From Anaerolineae bacterium (GTDB lineage Bacteria; Chloroflexota; Anaerolineae; JAFGEY01): 43,640 nucleotides of DNA. Shown piece after piece: positions 1-8,788 of this stretch (position 1 is the stretch's first letter; each line of letters starts with the position of its first letter). A program made the translations under genes and the position numbers. The notes under the pieces were generated by a model. It saw only the letters and a list, made by a program, of their open reading frames with translations. It did not search any database and had not been told where the DNA came from. The DNA is taken from the NCBI GenBank assembly GCA_016783145.1, contig JADHXD010000021.1, forward strand, positions 1 through 43,640, given 5' to 3'.

Positions 1-42
1 CTGCGCGTCGAGCCCCTCACGGCGCTGGGCCTGAGTTCCTGA
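1..42 (+). CDS. 3' end of an upstream gene (partial)
   Basis: The first 42 bases read LRVEPLTALGLSS followed by a TGA stop, in a frame open to the window edge. The next gene begins 33 bases later behind its own ribosome binding site, so this is most likely the C-terminus of a gene in the same transcription unit. The two genes that follow (a pteridine-reductase-like SDR and a folB remnant) suggest a folate/pterin gene, but thirteen residues do not identify a family. Confidence 0.45.
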   Translation: MRVEPLTALGLSS

Positions 43-75
43 GGACGCAGCGCAAAACCAGGAGGTTTTCAGCCT

Positions 76-804
76 ATGGAACTGAACGGCAAAGTAGCAA
101 TCGTCACCGGCGGTGCGGTGCGCCTGGGCAGGGCGATGGCCCTGGCCCTCGCCGAGCGTGGAGCACAGCTCGTCGTGCACTATAACGCGTCCGCAGGGCC
201 GGCAGAGGAGGTCGTGCGGCAGATCGAGGCAGAGGGGGGCACCGCGGTTGCCGTTCAGGCTGATCTGAGCCAGGCCCGAACGGCACCCTCGATTGTCGAG
301 GCCGCAACAGCGCGCTTTGGCAGGGTGGACATCCTGGTCAACAGTGCCGCCATATTCGAACCGGGCTCCTGGGACAGCACGACCGAGGAGAACTGGGACC
401 GGCACTTTGACGTCAACCTCAAGTCCCCGTTCTTTCTGATCCAGGCCTTTGCCCGGCAGATCGGAGACGGGCAGCGCGGGCACATCGTCAACATCGCCGA
501 TTGGCGCGGCGTCCGGCCGGGCGTGGATCACGTGGCCTACACCCTGACCAAGGCGGCCTTGATCGCCATGACCCGCAGCATGGCCCTGGCCCTGGCCCCA
601 GACATCCAGATCAATGCCATCGCCCCTGGCATGATCCTGCCGCCGCCAGGCAAGGGGCCCGAATTCCTCCAACGGAGCGCGGCGAGGATCCCGCTTCAAC
701 GAATCGGCTCCCCTGGGGAGATCGTCAAGGCCATGCTTTTCCTGCTGGATTCCGACTTTGTCACCGGCGAGCTGATCTATGTGACCGGCGGTGAGAGCCT
801 GTGA
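76..804 (+). CDS. SDR-family oxidoreductase, pteridine-reductase-like
   Basis: A 242-residue short-chain dehydrogenase/reductase, a full-length single domain. The Rossmann cofactor motif TGGAVRLG is at residues 11-18, NSAA at about 89-92, and the catalytic Y155-x3-K159 is present (YTLTK). The position normally held by the catalytic Ser is Asp142 (NIADWRG), as in PTR1/FolM-type pteridine reductases, which reduce dihydro- or biopterins with NADPH. The start is fixed by AGGAGG at 60-65, ten bases before ATG. A folB-like remnant follows 13 bases downstream, which supports a pterin or folate role. Specificity for dihydromonapterin, dihydrofolate or something unrelated cannot be read from sequence alone. 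Predicted cytoplasmic. Confidence 0.8.
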   Translation: MELNGKVAIVTGGAVRLGRAMALALAERGAQLVVHYNASAGPAEEVVRQIEAEGGTAVAVQADLSQARTAPSIVEAATARFGRVDILVNSAAIFEPGSWDSTTEENWDRHFDVNLKSPFFLIQAFARQIGDGQRGHIVNIADWRGVRPGVDHVAYTLTKAALIAMTRSMALALAPDIQINAIAPGMILPPPGKGPEFLQRSAARIPLQRIGSPGEIVKAMLFLLDSDFVTGELIYVTGGESL

Positions 805-817
805 TCGGAGACAGACT

Positions 818-946
818 GTGACCGACGCGATACAGATCGTGGACCTCCTGCTGAGGGCTGTCATCGGGTGCAACGAGGAGGAGCGGCGGAACCGGCAGGA
901 CGTGCTCATCCACATCACCCCACATCGCCGTCCCGATGGCCGACCT
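818..946 (+). pseudogene. folB: folB (dihydroneopterin aldolase) N-terminal remnant
   Basis: A GTG start at 818 opens a frame reading TDAIQIVDLLLRAVIGCNEE and then ERRNRQDVLIHIT. This matches the conserved N-terminus of dihydroneopterin aldolase (I-x-DL-x-RA-x-IG ... ER-x3-QDV-x-I-x-I). After HIT the frame turns into Pro/Arg-rich sequence with no family resemblance, and no other frame cleanly supplies the remaining 75 or so residues and the catalytic Lys. I read it as a frameshifted or deleted copy. It follows the pteridine-reductase-like gene by 13 bases, consistent with a former folate operon. A sequencing error is possible but would have to be more than one indel. Confidence 0.55.
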
Positions 947-1102
947 GGCGCCGCGGTACCATCACCCAGAGACCAGCCAGACGCTGCGCGAGATCGCTGG
1001 AGGTATGGATACTGGGGGCCTGCGACCCCGTACAGATATCCGGCTCGAGATAGCGGGATCCAGAACAGCGCAACTGTCAAGAGGCAGAAGCGACTTTTGT
1101 CG

Positions 1103-1131
1103 CTGACGGCGGGGCTCCAGGGTGGTACAAT
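1103..1131 (+). promoter_or_regulatory. Promoter for msrA
   Basis: CTGACG (1103-1108), a 17-base spacer and TACAAT (1126-1131), preceded by TGG as an extended -10. Transcription would begin near 1138. That excludes the upstream in-frame GTG at 1122 and supports ATG 1158 as the msrA start. Confidence 0.6.
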
Positions 1132-1157
1132 GGTCGAAACCCTACTTGGAGGCGGAA

Positions 1158-1727
1158 ATGAATCAAGAGAATCAGACGCAGGCTTTAGGTCGGCGGACAG
1201 AGGTCGCTACTCTCGGTGGGGGGTGTTTCTGGTGCCTGGAAGCAGTCTATAGCGAGCTGACGGGTGTGGAGCACGTCGAATCCGGCTACTCGGGGGGCAC
1301 CGTCGCCCATCCATCGTACCACGAGGTCTGCACGGGTAGGACCGGGCACGCTGAGGTCGTCCAGATCAGGTTCGACCCGGAGGCCATCTCATATCGAGAG
1401 ATCCTGGAAGTGTTCTTTGACATCCACGACCCGACCACACTGAACCGCCAGGGAGCAGACCTCGGCACTCAGTATCGCTCCGAGATCTTTTTCCACTCGC
1501 CGGAGCAGAGAGCGGTCGCCGAGGGTACGATCCAGCGGCTCACCACTGCCCAGGTCTGGGATGCGCCCATCGTCACCAAGGTGACTCCCTTTACGGTGTT
1601 CTACAAGGCAGAGGACTACCACCAGGAATACTACCAGGGTAACAAGGGACAACCGTACTGCCGGGTGGTGATCACCCCCAAGCTGACCAAGTTTCGCAAG
1701 CTGCATCTGGAGAAGCTCAGAGTGTGA
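1158..1727 (+). CDS. msrA: Peptide methionine-S-sulfoxide reductase MsrA
   Basis: A 189-residue MsrA that reduces methionine-S-sulfoxide in proteins and free amino acid using thioredoxin. The catalytic signature GGGCFWC is near residues 21-27, and family blocks SGYSGG, GHAEVVQ, DPTTLNRQG-DLGTQYRS and AEDYHQEYY are all present. The length is normal for a single-domain MsrA with no MsrB fusion. ATG 1158 is chosen because GGAGG lies just upstream (1149-1153) and a good promoter ends at 1131. It is transcribed alone and converges with the hydrolase gene at 1771-2610. The active-site cysteine is an ordinary Cys codon (TGC/TGT), unlike the UGA-coded residue in the selenoprotein elsewhere in this window. 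Confidence 0.95.
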   Translation: MNQENQTQALGRRTEVATLGGGCFWCLEAVYSELTGVEHVESGYSGGTVAHPSYHEVCTGRTGHAEVVQIRFDPEAISYREILEVFFDIHDPTTLNRQGADLGTQYRSEIFFHSPEQRAVAEGTIQRLTTAQVWDAPIVTKVTPFTVFYKAEDYHQEYYQGNKGQPYCRVVITPKLTKFRKLHLEKLRV

Positions 1728-1770
1728 CGCCGGACCGGCCCACCCTACCTGGGGGACAGCCCGTGGCGCG

Positions 1771-2610
1771 TCAGGTCTCGATCCTGCCCCACAGCACATC
1801 GGCGGCGAACTCGACCACGGCGCGCTCCACAAGAGGCCAGTCACGCTCGAGGGGATTGATCAGATCGTGGTCTGCATCCACAGGCACGTAGCGCGGCACC
1901 TGCGGGAAACGAGCCATGAGGCGGCATGTGAGGGTGGGCCGCGCCGTGCGGTCGCGCGTGCCTTGCACGACCAACGTCGGCGTGTGGACCGCTGGTGCCC
2001 TGCGGTACCCTTCCAGACCGGCTGTGCCTACCTGGTACAACACCGAGACCGGCACGCGGAGCTGGCGGACCTGCTCGCGCACCTCCGGATCGTCCAGATC
2101 GACCTGAGGAAGGTACTTGCGAATGACCTGGCGCAGATCCGGATCACCCAGGTCCGTCCATCGAAGCAGGCGAACGTAGCGTGGCAGAAACGGCCGCACG
2201 ACGGCCCCGATCGCACACTGCAGGGCCGAACCGAGGCGCCAGAATGGCGCCAGCAGAACCAGCCCATCAGGCGGATGGTCGGCAGCGACGGCGATCGACA
2301 GCGCCGCGCCCATCGAGTAGCCGATCAGTAGCACGGGGCTGTGCGCCGCTTGAAGGACACGCAGCGCGGTCTCGATCGCGTCCAACCAGTCACGGCAGCC
2401 CCGCCGCTCGAGGTCAGCAAGCTCGGGACCATATCCAGAGAGCAGGAGACCCTGGGCGGTCCAGCCTGCCTGCTGCAGTGCCTCTGCCAGAGGTCGTATC
2501 TCGAGCGGCGTGGCGGGAAAGCCGTGGATCAGCAGGGCGGCTGGTTCCCCGCCAGGCAGCACGAAGGATCGGTGCTCAGGACCTTGCAAGAGCGCTTGGT
2601 ACACGGCCAT
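1771..2610 (-). CDS. Alpha/beta-hydrolase (monoglyceride lipase/carboxylesterase type)
   Basis: A 279-residue alpha/beta-hydrolase. The oxyanion-hole region LIHGFPATP is at residues 27-35, and the nucleophile elbow GYSMG places Ser99. The acid is in GTRDRTA and the base in DADHDLI near the C-terminus, so the catalytic triad looks complete. The small cap and size resemble Est30-type carboxylesterases and monoacylglycerol lipases. There is no signal peptide, so it should be cytoplasmic. It converges with msrA and diverges from the site-2 protease gene. The substrate cannot be predicted beyond an ester of a fairly small acyl chain. Confidence 0.85.
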   Translation of the reverse strand: MAVYQALLQGPEHRSFVLPGGEPAALLIHGFPATPLEIRPLAEALQQAGWTAQGLLLSGYGPELADLERRGCRDWLDAIETALRVLQAAHSPVLLIGYSMGAALSIAVAADHPPDGLVLLAPFWRLGSALQCAIGAVVRPFLPRYVRLLRWTDLGDPDLRQVIRKYLPQVDLDDPEVREQVRQLRVPVSVLYQVGTAGLEGYRRAPAVHTPTLVVQGTRDRTARPTLTCRLMARFPQVPRYVPVDADHDLINPLERDWPLVERAVVEFAADVLWGRIET

Positions 2611-2727
2611 TCCTCAGAGCAGTGTGTGCGCCGCGGGTCAGTTGCTCGCCGGCGATCGCGTCCGATAAGTGGAGCAGTGCGCTCGGGTCAGTGAGCGCTA
2701 TCACGTCCCTGAATGAAGGAGGAGTTG

Positions 2728-3855
2728 ATGTCTGAGAAGCGGATCACTCTCTTTAGGCTGTTGGGGTTCGAGGTCAAGGTCGAGCTGAGCTGGCTGGTCC
2801 TCGCTATCCTCATCACCTGGTCCCTCGCACGGAACATACTTCCATCGAATAATCCTGGCTTGCCCGGAGCGACGTACTGGTGGATGGGTATTGCCAGTGC
2901 AGTGGCCCTCTTTGCCTCGATCATCTTTCACGAGCTTTGCCACTCGCTGGTTGCCCGCAGATACGGCTTGCCGATCACCGGGATCACGCTGTTCATCTTT
3001 GGCGGCGTGGCCGAGATGGAGGGCGAGCCCCCAAGTGCCCGGTCGGAGTTCCTGATGGCTCTGGCGGGGCCCCTGTCCAGCGCGCTGCTGGGCCTCGGGT
3101 TCTATGGGCTGCACCTGTGGACGATTGACCTGGAGTGGCCGATCTCGATCACCGGCGTACTGGGCTACCTCGGTTCGATCAATGGCTCGCTGGCCGCATT
3201 CAACCTTCTGCCCGCCTTCCCGCTCGATGGGGGGCGCGTGCTGCGCTCGATCCTCTGGGGCTGGAAGCGAAACCTACGATGGGCGACGCGGCTTGCCTCG
3301 CGAATCGGGTCGGCATTTGGCATCGCTCAAATGGCGTTGGGAGCGGTCTATCTCCTTCTCGGCAACTTTGTGGGCGGCCTGTGGATGCTGCTCATCGGGA
3401 TGTTCTTGCGCAACGCATCGCAAGCCTCCTATCGACAACTCTTTGTGCGCGAGGCCTTCCAGGGCGAGCTCGTGCAGCGCTTTATGAAACCCGATCCGGT
3501 GACCGTGTCCCCCTCGATCTCGATCCAGCAGCTTGTGGACGACTATGTCTACACCCATCACTTCAAAATGTACCCTGTCGTAGAGGGAGCTACGCTCACC
3601 GGCTGCGTCAGCACCCGCGCAATCGCCGAGATCCCTCGAGATGAGTGGGCACAGCGCACGGTGGGTACACTGGTCAGGGAATGCTCCATCCACAACACCA
3701 TCTCCCCAACGGCGGATGCGATGGAAGCGCTCTCCACGATGAGCCGGACTCGAAACAGCCGGCTGCTGGTGGTCGACGGCGATCAGTTGGTCGGCGTGAT
3801 CACCCTGAAGGACCTGCTCCAATTCCTTTCCCTGAAGCTGGACCTGGAGAGGTGA
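2728..3855 (+). CDS. Site-2 protease family (M50) membrane metalloprotease with CBS domains
   Basis: A 375-residue intramembrane zinc protease. The zinc motif HELCH is at residues 68-72, and the third ligand is in NLLPAFPLDGGR (159-170, Asp167). About six hydrophobic segments cover residues 18 to 225. A soluble pair of CBS repeats follows (FMKPDPVTVSP onward, about 245-370), which usually bind adenine nucleotides and gate the protease. This is the SpoIVFB/Rip3-like arrangement. ATG 2728 is preferred to ATG 2713 because AAGGAGG (2716-2722) sits correctly before 2728 and lies inside the longer reading. The gene ends inside a perfect hairpin terminator. No substrate such as an anti-sigma factor is encoded nearby. 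Confidence 0.9.
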   Translation: MSEKRITLFRLLGFEVKVELSWLVLAILITWSLARNILPSNNPGLPGATYWWMGIASAVALFASIIFHELCHSLVARRYGLPITGITLFIFGGVAEMEGEPPSARSEFLMALAGPLSSALLGLGFYGLHLWTIDLEWPISITGVLGYLGSINGSLAAFNLLPAFPLDGGRVLRSILWGWKRNLRWATRLASRIGSAFGIAQMALGAVYLLLGNFVGGLWMLLIGMFLRNASQASYRQLFVREAFQGELVQRFMKPDPVTVSPSISIQQLVDDYVYTHHFKMYPVVEGATLTGCVSTRAIAEIPRDEWAQRTVGTLVRECSIHNTISPTADAMEALSTMSRTRNSRLLVVDGDQLVGVITLKDLLQFLSLKLDLER

Positions 3856-3875
3856 GCAGGTGCTGCTCACCTCTC
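3847..3875. terminator. Bidirectional hairpin between convergent genes
   Basis: A perfect 12-bp inverted repeat (GAGAGGTGAGCA / TGCTCACCTCTC) with a five-base loop. It contains the stop codon of the site-2 protease gene and lies seven bases before the end of the minus-strand receiver gene. There is no strong T-tract on either side, so termination is inferred from position and symmetry. Confidence 0.6.
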
Positions 3876-3881
3876 AACGTG

Positions 3882-4262
3882 TCAAACGAGAGCGGGCTCC
3901 TCGATCGCGTCCTGCCCGACGGGCAGGACCGCCGAGAGCAATCTCTCCGGTGGATCAACCTTGCTCACAAACGCGTCCGCTCCTGCCGCCAGCGCAGCGT
4001 GCCGGGCTTCAGGGCGCCCACTGAGAGCGATGATCACGAGTCCAGGACAGATTCTCCGCAGGACCCTGGGGATGTGAGCGACTGCCTCCACCCCAGGGTC
4101 CCAGTCGAACAATACCAGGTCGGGCTGGGTCACTGCGACCTGCACAATCAGGTCTTCGACACCCCTCGCCTCACCTACGATTTCCAGGCCCGGCTGTCGT
4201 GCCAGCAACGTCCGCAACGCGAATCGCACTCTTGTTCGGTGATCAGCCAGCAGGATACGCAT
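3882..4262 (-). CDS. Stand-alone response-regulator receiver domain
   Basis: A 126-residue CheY-like receiver (MRILLADHRTRVRFAL...). The phosphoacceptor is Asp53 (LVLFDWD), the Ser/Thr switch is in IIALSG and the conserved Lys is in FVSKVD. The usual acidic pair near the N-terminus is reduced to Asp7-His8. The sequence resembles the receiver of NarL/LuxR-type regulators, but the protein stops just after helix 5 and has no DNA-binding domain. ATG 4262 is chosen because GGAGATGAG precedes it; an upstream in-frame start at 4343 would add unrelated residues. It is the last gene of the GH130-SBP-kinase unit and is probably the partner of the kinase at 4420-7308. Confidence 0.8.
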   Translation of the reverse strand: MRILLADHRTRVRFALRTLLARQPGLEIVGEARGVEDLIVQVAVTQPDLVLFDWDPGVEAVAHIPRVLRRICPGLVIIALSGRPEARHAALAAGADAFVSKVDPPERLLSAVLPVGQDAIEEPALV

Positions 4263-4419
4263 ATTCTCATCTCCAGTGTTGAACCTAAATCCCATTGGTC
4301 TGCACCCAGTATAGAGCACAAGCTCTCCGTGCGCATCGGGCACCCAGCGGGTTTTGGGACTAGGCCAGGTGGCCCATCTTGCTGTTCAGACAACTGGCTG
4401 ATCTCTGAATCGGCCCTAT

Positions 4420-7308
4420 CTATGGCCCGGACGGGTCCTCCTGCCCCTGGTCTCTTCCCCATATCACCGCGATCTGCGTTCCACGCCCCGGTGTGCTCTC
4501 GATGTCGAGCGAAGCACCGATCGTCTCCGCGCGCTCGCGCATGATGCCCAGTCCGAGACGACCGTGTGACACGATGCAGGGGTCAAAGCCCCGCCCGTTG
4601 TCGCGGACGACAAGCTCTACCCGGGTGCCCTGGCCTGCCAGGGCTTGCCGAGAGCGTAATCCCACCTTGAGCGGACTTCCCCTCTCCCCGGACTCCTCTG
4701 AACTGCAAGAGAGCCGCACCTCCACGTGGTCGGCCTGCGAGTGTTTGACCACGTTGTTGAGCGCCTCCTGGGCGATCCGATAGAGGGTAACGTGAACGTC
4801 TTCCGGCAGGTCGCACGCACCCGTGGTCTCCACATCGACCGGTATCCCTGTCCTCCCGGTCGTTGCCTCCCCAAGCTGGCGGAGCAGGTCGGCAAAGCTG
4901 GCCTCAATCAGGGCTGCCGGGCGCAGTTCGAGCAGCAAGGCGCGCATCTCTGCCAGCGCTCCCCGGCTCGACTGTCGCAGCCTCTCCAGCAGGTCGCGGC
5001 CTTCTTCTTGATCGGTCTCCCAGACCGAGGGCAGGGCCTCGGCGATCAAGCTGGACGAAAAGAGGGTCTGCGTCACGGCGTCGTGCAGGTCCCGGGCCAG
5101 ACGACTGCGCTCTTCCATGACGGCTAGCTGCTGGGCCTGCTCGTAGAGCCGGGCATTCTCGATGGCGATGCCTGCCTGGAGAGCGAGGGATTGGAGCACG
5201 GTCAGATCGCTCTCGTCGAAGGCATTCGGCTGATCGCTCTCCACATTCAGTACGCCGATCACCGAGGTCTTTGTCACCAGGGGAACGGCCAGCTCCGAAC
5301 GGGTCTCTCCCGCGTCGGGGAGATAGAGGTATCGGGGTTCTTGACTCACCTCAGGCGCGAGCAGGGGCTTACCGGTGGCCGCCACCCAGGCCGTGATCCC
5401 TCGTCCGCCCACCGTGACGGCCGGCGGGCAGAACTGCGGCGCATCCCAGCCGGTCTTGGTCCCCGCTCGGAAGACCACCTGATCGCCCTCGATCAAGCCG
5501 ACTGTGATCATGTAATAGCCAAAGGTCTCCTTGAGCAAGCGGACGATCTCCCAGAGCAGCTCATCGGCATCCAGGATCGACGTGATCTGGCGCCCCACTT
5601 CACTGATGACTCGGAACTGCTCCGCACGACGCTGCTCAGCCGCGAAAAGCCGAGCATTGTCGATGCCGACGCCGATCTGGTGGCCAATGGAGGTCAGCAG
5701 CTCGACATCCTGCTCGGAGAACTCGCGGTAGCCGTGAGTGACAGCATACAAGGTACCCAGCACCGTACCCTTGGAGGTCAGGGGGGCCGCAGCCAGCGAT
5801 CGGAGACCTGCTTCTCGGACCACCGCCCGGGTGAGCCGGGGATCTGCGGACACATCCCTGACGATCAGGGGTGCGCCGGACTGCGCCACGCGACCTGAAA
5901 AGCCCTCACCTACCCTGAGCTGATCGACCTCGGCCACAAACTCTGCGCTGAACCCCCGGTGGGCAGCCAAGGACAGGACCCCTGTACCGTGATCCAGCAG
6001 ATAGATGCCTCCGGCCTCGATCTGCATGGCTTCCAGTGTCTTGTCCAGGGCGTCGTTCAGGATCTCGTCCAGCTCGAGCGATCGGTTTACGGTGGCTGCG
6101 ATTGCGTTGAGGGTAGCCAGTTCCTTGGTCCGGTCGGCCACTCTCTGTTCGAGATGCGTGTACGACTCTTCGAGTTGGGCAGACATCAAGCTGAACTGCT
6201 TGGCCAACTCCTCCACCTCGTCCCCTGTTCGTGCGGTGATCGTCTGGCCAAAGTTCCCCTTGGCCACCTCGCGAGCGGCCTCGATCAATTGCGCGATCGG
6301 CCTGGTGATCCGCCTGACACCGATCGCAACCACCACCGCCGGCACCACCACCCCCAGTACCAGTAGGAGCAGCAGGAGCTCTCGATAGCCCAGACTTCCG
6401 TTGGCCAACGCAGCCCAGCGCTCCTCGACCACCAAGCTCCAGGGCGTACCGGGCACCGGAGCGTAGCTGGCGACGATATCCACTCCTGTGGAATCACGCG
6501 TGCGGAACGCGTCCGCTTGCCCCGCCAGCACCTGCTCGACGACGAGCTGAGCGGAGAGGTCCTCCCCGATGCGAGCGGCATCCGAGTGATAGATCGCCCG
6601 CCCAAAGCTGTCAACGAGGTACGTGCTGCCACTCTCCCCCACGCGCAGCTTGACGATGTCGCCATAGAACGCGCTTACGGCGGTGGTGCCCAGGCGGAAC
6701 ATGCCAGCCATTACCCCCACAAACTCGCCCCCCTCGCCCGTCACCGGCACCGCGACGCAGACTACTTCCAGACCGTCTGGGCCGATAGCCACGACATCTG
6801 AGAAGCTTGGCTCGGACGAACCGATGGTCTGGGAATGTCGTACCTTGCTATAGCAGGCACGATCGGACCAATCCTGCCACAGGAGGTCCGATCGCTCCGG
6901 ATGAACCGCTACCACTGTGCCAAAGGTGTCCAGGATCACGACTCCACCGTCAAAGACTGCCAGGCGGTTCCCTGCCCTGTTGAGCGCTTCTCGCTGATCG
7001 TCCGGGTAGCCGCGATAGATGTCGGCCGTGCGCGCCACGCTGGTGAGCAGGCCGGCGTACTCGGACAGGTCCGCCGCGAGCTGACCGGCGGACAGCCGCG
7101 TCACGTCCTGGTCCCGTTTGATCACCAGCTCTTCCATCACCTGCTGGTAGGCGATAAAGGCAAACAGCGCCACAGCGGCGAGGATGAGCGCCGCGGGGAT
7201 AAAGGACCAGACGATGATCTTGGTGCGAAGGCTGCCTCTTGACAGGCCCGGGATCCGGGGCCACCGCGCCAGGCGGTGCCGCTTCTCGACCTTGGTGCGC
7301 TTGCTCAC
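4420..7308 (-). CDS. Membrane sensor histidine kinase: Cache-HAMP-GAF-GAF-HisKA_3-HATPase
   Basis: A 962-residue NarL/DegS-type kinase. A transmembrane segment at about 33-54 is followed by an extracytoplasmic double-Cache-like domain (about 55-300), a second transmembrane segment (ELLLLLLVLGVVVPAVVV, about 308-326), HAMP, a short coiled coil, and two GAF domains (about 400-545 and 570-720). The HisKA_3 block has the phosphoacceptor in RLARDLHDAVTQ. The ATPase N box is IAQEALNNVVKHS, followed by DNGRGFD and GLGIMRERAE. It sits 31 bases after a Tat lipoprotein sugar-binding gene and ahead of a lone receiver gene. The binding protein may present ligand to the Cache domain; this is inferred from gene order. 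Confidence 0.92.
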   Translation of the reverse strand: MSKRTKVEKRHRLARWPRIPGLSRGSLRTKIIVWSFIPAALILAAVALFAFIAYQQVMEELVIKRDQDVTRLSAGQLAADLSEYAGLLTSVARTADIYRGYPDDQREALNRAGNRLAVFDGGVVILDTFGTVVAVHPERSDLLWQDWSDRACYSKVRHSQTIGSSEPSFSDVVAIGPDGLEVVCVAVPVTGEGGEFVGVMAGMFRLGTTAVSAFYGDIVKLRVGESGSTYLVDSFGRAIYHSDAARIGEDLSAQLVVEQVLAGQADAFRTRDSTGVDIVASYAPVPGTPWSLVVEERWAALANGSLGYRELLLLLLVLGVVVPAVVVAIGVRRITRPIAQLIEAAREVAKGNFGQTITARTGDEVEELAKQFSLMSAQLEESYTHLEQRVADRTKELATLNAIAATVNRSLELDEILNDALDKTLEAMQIEAGGIYLLDHGTGVLSLAAHRGFSAEFVAEVDQLRVGEGFSGRVAQSGAPLIVRDVSADPRLTRAVVREAGLRSLAAAPLTSKGTVLGTLYAVTHGYREFSEQDVELLTSIGHQIGVGIDNARLFAAEQRRAEQFRVISEVGRQITSILDADELLWEIVRLLKETFGYYMITVGLIEGDQVVFRAGTKTGWDAPQFCPPAVTVGGRGITAWVAATGKPLLAPEVSQEPRYLYLPDAGETRSELAVPLVTKTSVIGVLNVESDQPNAFDESDLTVLQSLALQAGIAIENARLYEQAQQLAVMEERSRLARDLHDAVTQTLFSSSLIAEALPSVWETDQEEGRDLLERLRQSSRGALAEMRALLLELRPAALIEASFADLLRQLGEATTGRTGIPVDVETTGACDLPEDVHVTLYRIAQEALNNVVKHSQADHVEVRLSCSSEESGERGSPLKVGLRSRQALAGQGTRVELVVRDNGRGFDPCIVSHGRLGLGIMRERAETIGASLDIESTPGRGTQIAVIWGRDQGQEDPSGP

Positions 7309-7339
7309 GGCACAAATCCTCTACCGCGCGATCGGTACG

Positions 7340-8719
7340 TCACGACTCGGCTTCCTGGATCCTGCGGCAAGTATTCTCCAACTCTGTCACCGGCGCCTGC
7401 CCCAGGACAAAGATCCGGTCCCACGCGGCGTCCGCCATCCGCTTGGCGTCGGCCGCGTTGGCAAAGATCTCTGTCGTCACCGAGTAGCCCTTGATGTGGC
7501 CGTCCGCAAAGGTCGCGATGTCGCGATCCGCGATCTTGCCGGGGAATGCATCGCGAACAAACCCCGCCCATTCACCGACCAGGGAAGCCCGCGCTGGCTG
7601 GAGGAAACTGGCCCGGGCCATCTCGCGTCCGTACTCCTTGCTGATCAGGAACTTGAGCAGCTCCCACGCGGCGTCGGGATGTCGGGTCCCGGCATAGATG
7701 CCAAAGCCATCTGTCGTAGACAAGGTCACCCTTCGCGCTGGACCCGCAGGAAAGGGAGCCACTCCCACCTGAAAGTCCGCTCCCTCCAGGATGTCTTTCA
7801 GCGCCCACGACCCATCTTCGACCATGGCGACCTGCTTGGAGATGAACGCCTGGCGTGTCTGCACATTCTGTACATCAAGGGGCGTGGCCATCACCTTGTC
7901 GTCCCACATGCGCGCCCGGATCCACTCCATGGCCGCCATCGCCTCGCGCTCGGACATCAGGCATCGCGCGGGATCCTCGGGATCCACAAAGTGCCCACCC
8001 CAGCCATTGACGTGCGTCTGAATACGATCCCAGGAGACATCCAGCATGCTGCCCCACAGATCGGTCTTGCCATCTCCGTCACGGTCGCGGGTGAGGCGTT
8101 CCATCGCGCGCGAATAGTCATCGTGATCCCACGTGTCGTCGGGATACTCCACGCCGTACTGGTCAAAGAGGTCCTTGTTGTAGTAGAGCGCCAGCGCGCC
8201 GTGGTATTTTGGCAGGCCAAACTGCTGCCCATCCCTCGCAAAGAGCGCTCTGTACTGTGCTGGATCCCATTCGTCAATGGTGTTCTGGTCCAGATCGGCC
8301 TGAACGTAGGGACGCAGGTCGACGGTGTAGCCCAACTGCGCCCACGCGGGAAAGTGCGTGCAGCACCCCTGGAACACGTCAGGCGCAGTGCCAGCCTGCA
8401 TGTCGACTACCATCTTTTCCTGAAGGTTCTCCGGGTCCGGCGTGTAAAAGACACGGATGTTGGGATGCGTGGCGTGAAACTCTTCGAGCACGCGCTGGAC
8501 CATGGGCGGGAACCAATCGGTCCGCCAGTCTTGGTAGACCAATTGCACCGGGTCCTTTGTCTGGCGAGCTACCTGGGACTTGGTTCGGGTGCAGCTACTG
8601 AGCACCGCTCCAGCAGCGGCTGCCCCCAAACCTCTCAGGAACGACCGCCGGGAAAGCACCGCCAGACCAGCCGGAGACAACGCGCCTCCAGTGCCTACCC
8701 CATTCGAACCTTTCTCCAT
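7340..8719 (-). CDS. Extracellular sugar-binding lipoprotein (family 1), Tat-type signal
   Basis: A 459-residue periplasmic-binding-protein-like lipoprotein. The N-terminus has the twin-arginine motif SRRSFLRGLG (about residues 23-32) and a hydrophobic stretch ending in the lipobox LSSC, so it is probably exported folded and lipid-anchored. The body has features of family 1 carbohydrate-binding proteins: FHATHPNIRV, PKYHGALALYYNKDLFDQYG, a Trp-rich central domain and the C-terminal DAAWELLKFLISKEYG block. No ABC permease or ATPase is present anywhere in the window. It lies between a GH130-like gene and a histidine kinase, so it may serve as a sensory receptor, or feed a transporter encoded elsewhere. 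Confidence 0.9.
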   Translation of the reverse strand: MEKGSNGVGTGGALSPAGLAVLSRRSFLRGLGAAAAGAVLSSCTRTKSQVARQTKDPVQLVYQDWRTDWFPPMVQRVLEEFHATHPNIRVFYTPDPENLQEKMVVDMQAGTAPDVFQGCCTHFPAWAQLGYTVDLRPYVQADLDQNTIDEWDPAQYRALFARDGQQFGLPKYHGALALYYNKDLFDQYGVEYPDDTWDHDDYSRAMERLTRDRDGDGKTDLWGSMLDVSWDRIQTHVNGWGGHFVDPEDPARCLMSEREAMAAMEWIRARMWDDKVMATPLDVQNVQTRQAFISKQVAMVEDGSWALKDILEGADFQVGVAPFPAGPARRVTLSTTDGFGIYAGTRHPDAAWELLKFLISKEYGREMARASFLQPARASLVGEWAGFVRDAFPGKIADRDIATFADGHIKGYSVTTEIFANAADAKRMADAAWDRIFVLGQAPVTELENTCRRIQEAES

Positions 8720-8788
8720 CCGCTCCCTCCTTGCTGCTGCCCATAGGCTCGCCCTGTTCCGTCACAGGAGCTCGGGCAAGCTCTCTCA

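Noticed and set aside
7184..8746. A 520-codon open frame on the plus strand
   Set aside because: It lies opposite the Tat lipoprotein and the kinase N-terminus, both of which have clear family motifs; codon-position GC shadow explains its length.
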